Below are positions 1 to 9,016 of a DNA stretch of 64,000 nt, in pieces. Source of the DNA: Sphingorhabdus profundilacus (GTDB lineage Bacteria > Pseudomonadota > Alphaproteobacteria > Sphingomonadales > Sphingomonadaceae); the NCBI RefSeq assembly GCF_009769755.1, contig NZ_SDWJ01000001.1:1550001-1614000 (forward strand), read 5' to 3'. The notes under the pieces are model-generated. The model was given only the letters and a program-made list of their open reading frames with translations. It made no database searches and was not told the origin of the DNA. The translations under genes were made by a program, and so were the position numbers. Every line of letters starts with the position of its first letter. The first letter of the stretch is position 1.

Positions 1-494
1 CAACGCGACGCAAGTGGTCCCGTCGTGCGATTGACGACCTGCTTTAGAAAATTACCGTCCGTTGTGCCAAAAGCTTCGGCAGGAAACCCGCCAGACGCGG
101 CAGATATAATCCCGATGGCGGAAAGCGAGCGCCTTGCGGCAGGCGGGACATCATAACGAATGGCCAGTTCTTCTTCGCTCTCTTCTTCGCCTTCTGCATC
201 CTCTTCCGTGCTTTCGTCACCATCATCTGCGGTAGGGGCGGCGGTGGACAATTGGTCACCCGCTGACGATGGTCGCGCCGGGGCGGCCGATACTGATTGT
301 GCGGGGCTTGCAGAATTTGGCTTGCTGCTTGTAGGTGGGGGTGGCGGGGCGCCGAAACCTTCGGGTAGCAGGGATTCAGGCCCCTGCTGCCCCAAGGCAG
401 GCAGTGCAAAGACGAGCGCCAATACGCTTGCTGACAATAAAATGCTTAGGGATGTCGTTTTGGTCAAAGGGCAGGTCCGCTTTTTTTCCGGCAA
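1..494 (-). CDS. Secreted hypothetical protein, N-terminal part (runs off the left edge)
   Basis: An open frame reads leftward to the window edge, about 164 codons. There is no ATG. TTG at 494 or TTG at 467 are the possible starts, and an in-frame TAG lies 11 codons above 494. The N-terminus is a signal peptide: basic residues, a hydrophobic core rich in Leu, Ala and Val, then a small-residue cleavage region ending near LPALGQQ. A Pro/Ser/Ala-rich linker and a very acidic Glu stretch (positions about 160-215) follow, and then a more ordered segment of small residues. Frame choice rests on this composition, because other frames here give Pro- or Arg-rich nonsense. It is divergent from aroK. 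I recognise no named domain. I recall similar proteins beside aroK in sphingomonads, but the function is unknown and the C-terminus lies outside the window. Confidence 0.6.
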   Translation of the reverse strand, partial: MPEKKRTCPLTKTTSLSILLSASVLALVFALPALGQQGPESLLPEGFGAPPPPPTSSKPNSASPAQSVSAAPARPSSAGDQLSTAAPTADDGDESTEEDAEGEEESEEELAIRYDVPPAARRSLSAIGIISAASGGFPAEAFGTTDGNFLKQVVNRTTGPLASR

Positions 495-509
495 ATGCGC
501 CGACTTCTG

Positions 510-515
510 TATAAT
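510..515 (+). promoter_or_regulatory. Possible -10 box for aroK-aroB
   Basis: A perfect TATAAT lies 71 bases before the aroK ATG in the aroK/secreted-protein divergent gap. No convincing TTGACA-like -35 box is present at the right distance, so this is only a candidate. An AGGA ribosome-binding site is seen around 573-576. Confidence 0.3.
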
Positions 516-586
516 TTGCTACCACCGAAGATGCTACGGCAAATCGCTTTCCGGTTTAGCCTAGCCGATATATAGGACCCGTCGCA

Positions 587-1150
587 ATGGGCACATATAA
601 TGATTTGGAAAACCAGCCCCCCGACATGGCAGGGAAACCGGCGCTTGATCGCCCTATCGTCCTTGTTGGCATGATGGGCGTCGGGAAAACCAGCGTTGGA
701 AAGCGGCTGGCGGCGCGGCTGGGTTGCGAATTTGTCGATGCCGACGATGAAATCGAACGTGCCGCCGGTATGCCGATACCGGAAATATTTGCAAAATTCG
801 GGGAAGCTTACTTCCGCGACGGCGAACGGCGGGTCGTTGCGCGCCTGATCGAAGGCAGTCTTAAAGTCATCGCAACCGGCGGCGGTGCATTTATCAATGA
901 TACCACCCGCGCGCTAATTCTGGAGCGGGCGATTTCCATATGGCTCGACGCCGACATCGCAATTTTGGCCGACCGGGTTTCCCGCCGGAATAACCGGCCG
1001 CTGTTGAAAGACCGCGATCCGGTTGAAGTCCTCACCGAACTTGGCAAGGTTCGCAACCCGATCTATGCGATGGCGAACTTGCATATCCGCAGCGACGCCT
1101 CGCCACATGCCCGCACTGTGGAAAATATTCTGAAAGCCATTGTTCAATGA
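587..1150 (+). CDS. aroK: Shikimate kinase
   Basis: Phosphorylates shikimate to shikimate 3-phosphate with ATP, in the cytosol, in the aromatic amino acid pathway. It is 187 aa, normal for the family once a 20-residue N-terminal tail is allowed for. The Walker A loop GMMGVGKTS is at residues 28-36 (Lys34). The shikimate-binding Asp pair is in DADDE (51-55), the GGG loop is at 98-100, and the lid motif RPLL follows around 137. The stop overlaps the aroB start as ATGA, so the two genes are almost certainly cotranscribed and translationally coupled. A second in-frame ATG at 626 would also leave an intact enzyme. Confidence 0.97.
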   Translation: MGTYNDLENQPPDMAGKPALDRPIVLVGMMGVGKTSVGKRLAARLGCEFVDADDEIERAAGMPIPEIFAKFGEAYFRDGERRVVARLIEGSLKVIATGGGAFINDTTRALILERAISIWLDADIAILADRVSRRNNRPLLKDRDPVEVLTELGKVRNPIYAMANLHIRSDASPHARTVENILKAIVQ

Positions 1151-2265
1151 GCGTTATCACCGTCGATCTGGCCGACCGGCCCTATGAAATCCATATCGAG
1201 GCCGGATTACTCCAGAACATCGCCACATATCTGGCCCCCTTTGCGCGGGCCGGACGATTTTTGGTCGTCAGCGACGAAAATGTTGCAAAACATATCTGGC
1301 CGGGTTTTCATCGCCAATTGTCGGACGCCAATCTGGCCGCTGAAATTTTCGTTCTGCCTGCGGGCGAAGCTGGAAAAAGCTGGCTCGAGCTTGAAAAGCT
1401 GACCGACTGGTTGCTGGAGCATCATGTCGAACGGAGCGACCATATCATTGCCCTTGGCGGGGGTGTTGTTGGTGATATCACAGGCTTTGCGGCGCATATC
1501 GTTAAACGTGGATGTTCATTCATCCAGATTCCGACGACCTTGCTGGCACAAGTGGACAGCAGCGTCGGTGGTAAAACCGCGATTAACAGCCGGGCAGGAA
1601 AAAATCTTGTCGGCGCATTTCACCAGCCTTCCGTTGTGCTGATCGACCCTGAAGTTCTTGAAAGCCTGCCCCGGCGTCAACTCGCCGCGGGATTCGCCGA
1701 AGTGGTCAAATATGGCCTTATTGACGATCTCGAATTTTTTGACTGGTGCGAAACCAGTCTTGATGCCTTTTTTGCAGGTGACGCGTCCGCCCGCCAGCAT
1801 GCAATCGAGCATTCGGTCAAGGCCAAGGCGCGCATTGTCGCGGCGGATGAGCGGGAATTGAACGGAACACGGGCGTTGCTCAATCTCGGCCATACATTCG
1901 GCCACGCGCTGGAGGCTGATACCGGTTTCTCAGACCGGCTTTTCCACGGCGAAGCCGTTGCGGCGGGAATGGTTTTGGCCTTCCGCTATTCGTCAAAGAT
2001 CGGGCTATGCAGCGCCGACGACGCAAACCGCGCCGCACAATTGCTGCATAATGCCGGACTGCCGGTGACACTCGCCGACGCCGGGGTCAGCGCACATGGT
2101 GCAAAGCTCGTTGACTATATGATGCACGACAAGAAAATGGCGGGCGGGAAATTGCCGTTTTTGTTGGCCCACGGTATCGGGAAGACATTCCTGTCCAAAG
2201 ACGTCGATCTGGCCGATGTTGCGGCGTTTCTCGATAGCCAGCTTCCCGCCGGACTCACCGCATAG
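1147..2265 (+). CDS. aroB: 3-dehydroquinate synthase
   Basis: Converts DAHP to 3-dehydroquinate, the second step of the shikimate pathway, using NAD and a divalent metal. It is 372 aa, the usual length. The NAD-binding GGGVVGD motif, the conserved DSSVGGKTAIN segment and the metal-ligand motifs GHTFGHALE and FHGEAVAAGM are all visible. The first base of the gene lies inside the last codons of aroK (4-base overlap). It ends nine bases from the converging antiporter gene, leaving no room for a separate terminator. Confidence 0.97.
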   Translation: MSVITVDLADRPYEIHIEAGLLQNIATYLAPFARAGRFLVVSDENVAKHIWPGFHRQLSDANLAAEIFVLPAGEAGKSWLELEKLTDWLLEHHVERSDHIIALGGGVVGDITGFAAHIVKRGCSFIQIPTTLLAQVDSSVGGKTAINSRAGKNLVGAFHQPSVVLIDPEVLESLPRRQLAAGFAEVVKYGLIDDLEFFDWCETSLDAFFAGDASARQHAIEHSVKAKARIVAADERELNGTRALLNLGHTFGHALEADTGFSDRLFHGEAVAAGMVLAFRYSSKIGLCSADDANRAAQLLHNAGLPVTLADAGVSAHGAKLVDYMMHDKKMAGGKLPFLLAHGIGKTFLSKDVDLADVAAFLDSQLPAGLTA

Positions 2266-2274
2266 GGTCAGGAC

Positions 2275-4056
2275 CTAATCAATCAGGAAATCGTCGGAGT
2301 CGTCACCGCCAAAGCTGTGTCTTTGGCCTGCGTGCATGTCCCCGCTTTCAAATTGTGCCATCAACCGGCTCCGGTCACGCGCACGAAATTCCCGGACGAT
2401 AGTCTGGATCTGTGGTTTGGCCAGCCCAAGCGCCTTTAGCCCCTCAACCGCCAATTTGATCGACGATTCAAAAACTTCGCGTACGATGTTAATGTCCGGA
2501 TCATGCATCAATTTTAAGGCTTGCCGCCGGTCATATGCGCGGGCGAATATTTTTGCTTTGGGAAAGGCCTGTCGGACGGGGGTCAATGTTTCGGCATCCA
2601 GATCCCGATCATTAATGCAGAAGAAAATCGCGAAGCTTTTGTCGCCGCCTGCCCGTTGCAACAGGTCGATGCGCGTACCATCGCCGTAAAATACTTTCCG
2701 CCCAAATTCGCCACTCAGGTCGATTGTTTCAGGATTTATATCGATAAGCGTTACGCTGCGTCCGGCGGCGAACATGATTTGCGACACTTGCTGGCCAAAT
2801 CGGCCATGCCCGACAACGATCACATTTGCCTGCTCCGCGAGTTCAGGGTCGTCTAGCTGAACCTCGCTTGTCTGCTTACGGGACGCCAGTTTACCGGCGA
2901 GTATCATCAAAAAGGGCGTCGATGCCATCGACAGAGTGACGACGGCGCCGAACAGGCTGGCCGCCGCCGGTTCAATCAACAAGGCCCCTTGCGCGGCGGC
3001 AAATAACACAAAGCCGAATTCGCCGCCCTGGCTCAACAGCAAAGCCGCGATAATCGACGCGCTGCTGCTGAGGCCGAAACACCGCGCGAGCAGGAAGATC
3101 ACGCCGGTTTTTACACAGATAAGCGCAACCGCAAGCCCCAGCACCACCAAAGGCTGCGCGGCTATGACATCAAGGTCGAGCAACATGCCCACAGCCAGGA
3201 AAAACAGCCCGAGCAAGATTGAGCGGAACGGGTCGATATCGGCCTCCAGTTCGTGCCGATAGGGGGATTCAGCCAGCATGACGCCCGCGACAAAAGCCCC
3301 TAACGCCGCCGACACGCCGATCATCTGCATCACTGCGGAACTGGCGCATACCGTAAACAGTCCAGTGACGATGAACAGCTCGCGCTCCGAAATCTTGCCC
3401 ACCAGCTTGAGCAAAGGCGAAAGCAGGAACCTGCCGGCGAGAACCAGGGCGATGATTGCCAGCAGAGCGTAGACAACCAGCAACCATCCGCCGACCGCAC
3501 CTTCTTCGGCTGGCGCACGCGATAATGCGGCGACGACTGTCAGTAATGGAACAATCGAAAGATCCTGAAATAACAGGATCGAAAAGCTTTTTTCGCCATA
3601 ATCGGTTTTAAGGCGACCGCGTGATTGCAGCAGCGGTAACACCTGCGCGGTTGACGAAAGCGCCAGCGGCAGGCCAAGAACAAGCGCCGCCTCCCAACTG
3701 AAATTGGGCATCACAATCAGGATCACGCCGAACATCGCCATTCCGCACAAAATGACTTGCAACGGTCCAAACAAAAGGATGTCGCGACGCATCAGCCATA
3801 GTCGGCTCGGTGACAGTTCAAGGCCGACAAGGAACAGCAGCAAAATAATGCCGATTTCCGAATAAGCGAGAATTGTCTTTGCCTCACCAATCAACCCCAG
3901 ACCATCAGGACCGATCGCAATGCCCGCGACCAGATAGCCAAGGACAGCGCCCAAGCCAAGGCGGCGAAAGAGCAAGACTGCAATCAATGCAGCACCCAGC
4001 AAGACCACGCCACCCAACATGACATCGGCCACCAGATTGTGGGAGGCTTCCTCCAT
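2275..4056 (-). CDS. CPA2-family monovalent cation:proton antiporter with RCK/TrkA-N domain (KefB/RosB-like)
   Basis: Inner-membrane exchanger, probably K+ or Na+ efflux against protons. The first ~390 residues are a string of hydrophobic helices typical of the Na/H exchanger fold, with GAFVAGVMLAES and SQGGEFGFVLF as family signatures. Residues ~410-530 form a Rossmann RCK domain starting VIVVGHGRFGQQVS, a nucleotide-gating module. Length 593 aa is normal for KefB/KefC-type proteins. The ATG overlaps the stop of the upstream Fe-S scaffold-like gene by one base (TGATG), so translation is probably coupled. Ion specificity cannot be read from sequence, and I see no KefF/KefG partner nearby. Confidence 0.9.
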   Translation of the reverse strand: MEEASHNLVADVMLGGVVLLGAALIAVLLFRRLGLGAVLGYLVAGIAIGPDGLGLIGEAKTILAYSEIGIILLLFLVGLELSPSRLWLMRRDILLFGPLQVILCGMAMFGVILIVMPNFSWEAALVLGLPLALSSTAQVLPLLQSRGRLKTDYGEKSFSILLFQDLSIVPLLTVVAALSRAPAEEGAVGGWLLVVYALLAIIALVLAGRFLLSPLLKLVGKISERELFIVTGLFTVCASSAVMQMIGVSAALGAFVAGVMLAESPYRHELEADIDPFRSILLGLFFLAVGMLLDLDVIAAQPLVVLGLAVALICVKTGVIFLLARCFGLSSSASIIAALLLSQGGEFGFVLFAAAQGALLIEPAAASLFGAVVTLSMASTPFLMILAGKLASRKQTSEVQLDDPELAEQANVIVVGHGRFGQQVSQIMFAAGRSVTLIDINPETIDLSGEFGRKVFYGDGTRIDLLQRAGGDKSFAIFFCINDRDLDAETLTPVRQAFPKAKIFARAYDRRQALKLMHDPDINIVREVFESSIKLAVEGLKALGLAKPQIQTIVREFRARDRSRLMAQFESGDMHAGQRHSFGGDDSDDFLID

Positions 4057-4490
4057 CAGCTGGCCTGTTCCATTTGAACCGCGGCCGCCAATAATGCATC
4101 ATATGGCAGCAATATCGCTGCATGCCGCGACGGATATTCGCGCGCTGGTGTCAGGACCGCCAGCTCAGGCCAGCACTCCGGCATTTCGTCGGCTTTTTTC
4201 AACGCCCGCTCGATACCCGCCCGGATGTCAGCGATGGTGGACAGATCTGACCCGACGGCATGCGACCGCAAAATTGCCGCTGATGCCTGACCCAGCGCAC
4301 AGGCATTGGCACGCAATGCAATTGCGGCAACCATGCCGTCATCGGTCAAGATCAGATCAGCCTGAATACGGCTGCCGCAAATGGGTGACCGGCATTCTGC
4401 AGTTCCGTGCGGACTTTCGAGCTTGTCGCCAACTACCAAAGCAGAGGCAAGTCGCAAAATGTCACGATTATAAAGTGCCGAATCCATCAC
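4056..4490 (-). CDS. IscU/SufU-like iron-sulfur scaffold family protein
   Basis: A 144-aa protein resembling the IscU/SufU fold: PICGSRI (Cys38) matches the first scaffold Cys and NACALGQAS (Cys64) the second. The third ligand region reads SRHAAILLP, with Ala where IscU has its active Cys. An extra Cys33 and Cys106 are present. The protein may therefore not carry a cluster in the standard way. It overlaps the downstream antiporter by 1 base and the upstream cvpA by 4 bases, so it sits in a tight cvpA-scaffold-antiporter run. The family assignment is good; a role in Fe-S assembly is inferred. Confidence 0.75.
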   Translation of the reverse strand: MMDSALYNRDILRLASALVVGDKLESPHGTAECRSPICGSRIQADLILTDDGMVAAIALRANACALGQASAAILRSHAVGSDLSTIADIRAGIERALKKADEMPECWPELAVLTPAREYPSRHAAILLPYDALLAAAVQMEQAS

Positions 4491-5005
4491 TCCGCCACAT
4501 CGGTTTCAAAGGTATCGCGGTGCTCGCGGACAAATTCGGACATCGCATTGCCGCTCGCGTTCAGCAAGGCATAGGTCCGTGATTTGACCATCCAATCAGG
4601 TCGCGGTTCTTTTTCGCCGAACAATGTTTCATATCCCATTACCAGCAACAGAAAGACGAGTGTCGCAAGGATCAGCCCTTTTAACATACCAAAGCCAAAA
4701 CCCAATACGCGGTCAATCGGGCCAAGCACCGATTTGCGGGACTTTTTCCCGATGGATTTGGCGATCCATTTACCGAACGCAAAAGTGACAATGACAATGG
4801 CCAGAAAGGCAAGAACAGCCGCCCCCGCTTCGGTGCCGATAGGCTCACTCAACGCCGCAGTTGCAGGCGCATGGAAAATCCGCACCGCCGCGATAATCAA
4901 AATCCACGCGATAAGCGCCAGCGCCTCTTGCACAAAACCGCGCAAAAAACCGAAAACAGCGCCACTGCCGATCAGAAACAGGACAATGATATCAAGTGCA
5001 GTCAT
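4487..5005 (-). CDS. CvpA family membrane protein
   Basis: A 172-aa inner-membrane protein with about four hydrophobic segments. The first is LDIIVLFLIGSGAVFGFLRG, whose ending 'GFLRGFVQEALAL' is the CvpA signature. The family is linked to colicin V production and envelope stress; the molecular activity is unknown. I chose the ATG at 5005. An upstream TTG at 5041 would add 12 polar residues before the first helix, which is less likely. No strong ribosome-binding site is seen before either start. The stop overlaps the start of the Fe-S scaffold-like gene (ATGA). Confidence 0.85.
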   Translation of the reverse strand: MTALDIIVLFLIGSGAVFGFLRGFVQEALALIAWILIIAAVRIFHAPATAALSEPIGTEAGAAVLAFLAIVIVTFAFGKWIAKSIGKKSRKSVLGPIDRVLGFGFGMLKGLILATLVFLLLVMGYETLFGEKEPRPDWMVKSRTYALLNASGNAMSEFVREHRDTFETDVAE

Positions 5006-5122
5006 GGGTAAGTTGCTAAGGGCGCAGGGCCGTAAAGACAAGAGCGAGAATGAAAAGCGAATAGGGCGAACAGGGCAATAATATGCATCGGGCGGGTTTC
5101 ATGATGGCAGCCGACATACCAC

Positions 5123-5150
5123 CCATTATCCGTTGGGCCATTATCCGTTG
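5123..5150. repeat. 15-base tandem duplication across the radA stop codon
   Basis: CCATTATCCGTTG occurs at 5123-5135 and again at 5138-5150, period 15. Read on the minus strand this duplicates the last radA codons and the stop codon (Asn-Gly-stop, five codons later Asn-Gly-stop again). Confidence 0.85.
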
Positions 5151-6508
5151 CGACCAAGCATATGGTCCACCAAATTGGCCAGCGTTCGAAATTCCTGCGT
5201 CGATATTCCCGCCTGCCCTTTCACCGATGGCGGCACCAAAGCCCGGCTAAATCCCAGCTTTGCGGATTCCTTCAACCGTAACGCACCATGGGCAACGGGA
5301 CGAATTTCGCCCGAAAGTGCCACTTCGCCAAACAACACCGCATCCGATGGCAATGGTCGTTCAGACAGCGCCGAAACCAAAGCCGCCGCCACCGCAAGAT
5401 CGGCCGCCGGGTCGGAAATCCGGTAGCCGCCTGCGATATTCAGATATACTTCGGCGGTCGAAAAGCTGAGGCCGCAGCGGGCCTCCAGCACTGCCAAAAT
5501 CATGGCGAGCCGCCCGCTGTCCCAACCAACGACCGCGCGCCGCGGCGTGGCCCCGCTTGATAGCCGCACCACCAGCGCCTGAATTTCCACCAGAACAGGC
5601 CGCGTTCCCTCTAATGCCGGAAACACCGTTGCGCCGGTCACCTGTTCGGCCCGGTCGGTCAGGAACAATGCGCTGGGGTTGCCAACCTCGGCAAGGCCTT
5701 CTTCCTGCATGGCAAACACCCCGATTTCGTCGGTGCCGCCAAAGCGGTTTTTGGAAGCGCGCAAAATCCGGTACTGGTGGCTTCGCTCACCCTCGAAAGC
5801 CAGCACCGTGTCCACCATATGCTCCAGCACGCGAGGTCCCGCAATCGTACCGTCCTTGGTCACATGACCGACCAACATCAATGCCGACCCACGTTCCTTG
5901 GCAAAACGGATGAGTTCCTGTGCCGATGCCCGCACCTGACTGACCGTGCCCGGCGCACCTTCGATCAGGTCGCTGTGCATCGTTTGAATGGAATCGATCA
6001 CCAGCAGAGCAGGCGGCGCGCCCTTGCCCAGCGTCGTCAATATATCGCGCACCGAAGTTGCCGCGGCCAACTGCACCGGCGCGTCGCCAAGCCCGAGCCG
6101 CCGCGCGCGCAACCGCACCTGATCAACCGCTTCTTCGCCTGAAATATAAGCAACAGATAATCCGCGCCGTGCGAGATTGGCAGCGGCCTGCAACAGCAAG
6201 GTCGATTTGCCGATTCCCGGATCCCCCCCCAGCAAGGTCGCCGACCCCGGTACAAGCCCCCCGCCCAGCGCCCGGTCAAATTCCGCAATTCCGGTCGACG
6301 CGCGGTCGGGCAGTTTGATATCACTATCGAGCCCCGACAGTTCAACCGAACGTCCGCCCGATCGTAAATGATGCTTCATTTCGAAAACGGTGGCGCCCGC
6401 CTCTTCGGCAAGGGTATTCCATTCGCCGCAATCGTCACATTGTCCCTGCCAACGGGTCGCTTCGGAACCGCATGCCTGACACACATATCTGCGCTTTGCC
6501 TTTGCCAT
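5141..6508 (-). CDS. radA: DNA repair protein RadA
   Basis: A RecA-like branch-migration ATPase acting in recombination and repair, 455 aa. Domains in order: a zinc ribbon near the N-terminus (CQACGSE then CDDCGEW), a RecA-type ATPase core with Walker A GGDPGIGKST, the RadA-specific KNRFG motif in SKNRFGGTDE, and a C-terminal Lon-like domain (SEVALSGEIRPV region). Start is the ATG at 6508, giving MAKAKRR directly before the zinc ribbon. It lies 135 bases upstream of cvpA, probably a separate unit. The stop codon lies in a 15-base tandem duplication. Confidence 0.96.
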   Translation of the reverse strand: MAKAKRRYVCQACGSEATRWQGQCDDCGEWNTLAEEAGATVFEMKHHLRSGGRSVELSGLDSDIKLPDRASTGIAEFDRALGGGLVPGSATLLGGDPGIGKSTLLLQAAANLARRGLSVAYISGEEAVDQVRLRARRLGLGDAPVQLAAATSVRDILTTLGKGAPPALLVIDSIQTMHSDLIEGAPGTVSQVRASAQELIRFAKERGSALMLVGHVTKDGTIAGPRVLEHMVDTVLAFEGERSHQYRILRASKNRFGGTDEIGVFAMQEEGLAEVGNPSALFLTDRAEQVTGATVFPALEGTRPVLVEIQALVVRLSSGATPRRAVVGWDSGRLAMILAVLEARCGLSFSTAEVYLNIAGGYRISDPAADLAVAAALVSALSERPLPSDAVLFGEVALSGEIRPVAHGALRLKESAKLGFSRALVPPSVKGQAGISTQEFRTLANLVDHMLGRNG

Positions 6509-6601
6509 TCTGGTTGAATAACAGAACATATCAGGAACTCAAGTGCCAAACTGGTCGCTTCTCTGCTTGCGTGCCATGCCAAGCAGTGTCACATCAGAGC
6601 C

Positions 6602-8959
6602 ATGCGGGAGAAAGAACTCAGGCTGGCGCTTATCTGCTATGGCGGCGTCAGCCTTGCCATCTACATGCATGGTGTCACCCGCGAGATCTGGCATTTGATC
6701 CGCGCCAGTCGTGCCTATCATGATGGCGACGTTGGCGGCGAAGGAAGCGAAAATGTCTATTCCGACCTGATGGCGAAGATCGAAGCGGTCGCAGGTACGA
6801 AATTACGGATATTCACTGATATTGTGGCCGGGTCTAGCGCGGGCGGTATCAACGGTGTTTTTCTGTCGCAGGCGATTGTCACGGGCCAGTCGCTGGCACC
6901 GCTGACCGATTTATGGCTGGAAAAGGCTGATGTCGAAATATTGCTCGACCCCGATGCACGCCCCTTGTCGCGGTTTTCGAAATTCTGGGCCATCCCGATC
7001 GCATGGATGATTTTACGCCGCAAAGGCGGTGCGATTGACCGGATGGTCGCCGATGAAGCCAAGGAGGAAGTCGCCACAAAATTATCCCGCTTCGTCCGGG
7101 CAAGGTGGTTCGCCCCACCTTTTGGCGGGCAGGTTTTTTCCGGCCTGTTGCTCGATGCCTTTGACGCAATGGCCAAGGGTATGACGGGCAAGGCGCTATT
7201 GCCGCAGCATCAACCGCTCGACCTGTTTGTTACCGTCACCGATTTTGCCGGGCACGACCAGGTTTTGATGCTGAACAGCCCGTCCATGGTGGTCGAATCA
7301 GAACATCGCATCACGATCAGTTTTTCGACCCGCGGGCGCGACGGAATGGATGTGGCCGCCATTCCCGAACTGGTGTTCGCGGCCCGGGCAACAGCCAGCT
7401 TCCCCGGAGCGTTCCCTCCATTTTCCGCACATGAACTGGACGCCCAGGTCAAAGCGCGCGGAATAGATTGGGCCGGGCGCGACACTTTTCTCCAACGGAT
7501 TTTACCCCAGCAATATGCCGCTGGTGTGGCCGCCGATACCATGTTGATTGACGGGTCTGTCCTTGCCAACGCTCCGTTCAATCAAGCCATTGAAGCCTTA
7601 CGCAATCGACCCGCACGGCGCGAAGTTGACCGGCGCTTTGTCTATATCGACCCGAAGCCCGGCCGCCCCAGTTTCCGCTTTGGAAAGCGGGGTGGGACAA
7701 ATACCAAAGATGGCATAAGAATGAAGCCGCCGGGTTTCTTTTCTACAATATTTGGTGCCACATCGAATATCCCCCGCGAACAACCCATCCGCGACAGCCT
7801 TGAAAAACTGGAGGGCCGCACCGAACGGATTGAACGGATGCGGCAGATAACGGACAGTTTGCGGCTTGAGGTGGAAAGCACAATTGAAAAGCTGCTTGGC
7901 AAAACATGGTTTTTGTCACAGCCGACGCCAGAACGGCTCAACAAATGGCGCTCAACCGCAAATGAAAAGGGCGCGCAAGCCGCTGGCTATAGCTACCCTG
8001 CCTATGGCCATTTGAAAATGGCAGGCGTGGTCGATGACATCATGGCCATCGCCCGCCGAAGCTATCCTGAAGGCGACCCACTACATTTCCGGATGTTACG
8101 GACCGCTATCCGGAATGAAATCCGGACGCGCGGTTTGGATGCGATGGCACATGACAAAGGCGTCGGCGCAACCAAGGAATCGATCCAGTTCTTCAAACAG
8201 CATGACATCAGATTCCGCATCCGTCGCCTGCGCTTCCTCGCCCGTCGTTTGGCGCACGAGATTGAAGCGGACTATAGCGGCGAAGATGTTGGCACAAAGG
8301 TCATGCACGACAATATCTATGCGTGCCTGTCGCTGTTTCTGGAACGGGAAACCTCCCAATTTCTGGGTACAGATTTCGGCTTGTTCGTCGCTAAAGGCAT
8401 CGCGGAACCGGGGAAAATGCTCGACTCGCTGGCTGGAAGACTTGACCTTGTCGAGGCGGATGGTCTGGCCGACCAAATCCTATGCGATGCCTTGCTTCAA
8501 ATGCCCGAAGATAGCCGCCGCATCATGCTGCTCGGTTATATCGGTTATCCGTTATACGATATCGCGACTTTGCCGCTTTTACAGGGGGAAGGGCTGGACG
8601 AATTTGATCCGGTCAAGGTCGACCGCATTTCGCCCGAAGATTGCAACAGCATCAGAACAGGGGGCGCCGCTGCAACCTTGAAGGGAATCGAGTTCAACAA
8701 TTTCGGTGCCTTTTTCAGCCGTTCCTACCGCGAAAATGACTATCTTTGGGGGCGGTTACACGGTGCGGAGCGCTTGATCGACATCGTTTTGTCCTCGCTG
8801 CCTGCAGGAACATCTGTCGATGACTCAGCCGTTCACGCTTTTAAGCGAGAGGCGTTTGAAGCGATTTTGGATCAGGAGGAGCCCCGGCTGACCAGAATAA
8901 AACCCCTGATCGCGTCGCTCCGGTCCGAAATCGAAAGCCTGGGCGGAACCGCGCCTTAG
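6602..8959 (+). CDS. Patatin-like phospholipase family protein
   Basis: A 785-aa predicted lipid acyl hydrolase. The patatin core is N-terminal: an oxyanion-type loop CYGGVSLAIYMHG, the nucleophile elbow GSSAG (Ser79), and the DGS dyad motif in LIDGSVLANAPF (Asp317). The long C-terminal part (about residues 420-785) is rich in charged helices and resembles the DUF3376 extension found in the large 'patatin-like protein' family of alphaproteobacteria and actinobacteria. No signal peptide, so it should act in the cytosol or at the inner-membrane face. It is divergent from radA, with a 93-base gap and no strong ribosome-binding site. The substrate is unknown. Confidence 0.88.
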   Translation: MREKELRLALICYGGVSLAIYMHGVTREIWHLIRASRAYHDGDVGGEGSENVYSDLMAKIEAVAGTKLRIFTDIVAGSSAGGINGVFLSQAIVTGQSLAPLTDLWLEKADVEILLDPDARPLSRFSKFWAIPIAWMILRRKGGAIDRMVADEAKEEVATKLSRFVRARWFAPPFGGQVFSGLLLDAFDAMAKGMTGKALLPQHQPLDLFVTVTDFAGHDQVLMLNSPSMVVESEHRITISFSTRGRDGMDVAAIPELVFAARATASFPGAFPPFSAHELDAQVKARGIDWAGRDTFLQRILPQQYAAGVAADTMLIDGSVLANAPFNQAIEALRNRPARREVDRRFVYIDPKPGRPSFRFGKRGGTNTKDGIRMKPPGFFSTIFGATSNIPREQPIRDSLEKLEGRTERIERMRQITDSLRLEVESTIEKLLGKTWFLSQPTPERLNKWRSTANEKGAQAAGYSYPAYGHLKMAGVVDDIMAIARRSYPEGDPLHFRMLRTAIRNEIRTRGLDAMAHDKGVGATKESIQFFKQHDIRFRIRRLRFLARRLAHEIEADYSGEDVGTKVMHDNIYACLSLFLERETSQFLGTDFGLFVAKGIAEPGKMLDSLAGRLDLVEADGLADQILCDALLQMPEDSRRIMLLGYIGYPLYDIATLPLLQGEGLDEFDPVKVDRISPEDCNSIRTGGAAATLKGIEFNNFGAFFSRSYRENDYLWGRLHGAERLIDIVLSSLPAGTSVDDSAVHAFKREAFEAILDQEEPRLTRIKPLIASLRSEIESLGGTAP

Positions 8960-8993
8960 ATGACGATAGACTGCAATGCTCTCAGGATCATGA

Positions 8994-9013
8994 CCTAGGG
9001 TCCTGTCCCTAGG
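8994..9013. terminator. Inverted repeat between convergent genes
   Basis: CCTAGGG at 8994-9000 and CCCTAGG at 9007-9013 form a perfect 7-bp stem with a 6-base loop. It sits between the stops of the converging patatin and hydrolase genes, so a bidirectional terminator is plausible, but there is no T-run. Confidence 0.4.
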
Positions 9014-9016
9014 CTG

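Noticed and set aside
160-564. Ser/Gly-rich plus-strand frame before aroK
   Set aside because: It is antisense to a secreted protein with a signal peptide; the Ser runs are the complement of Glu codons.
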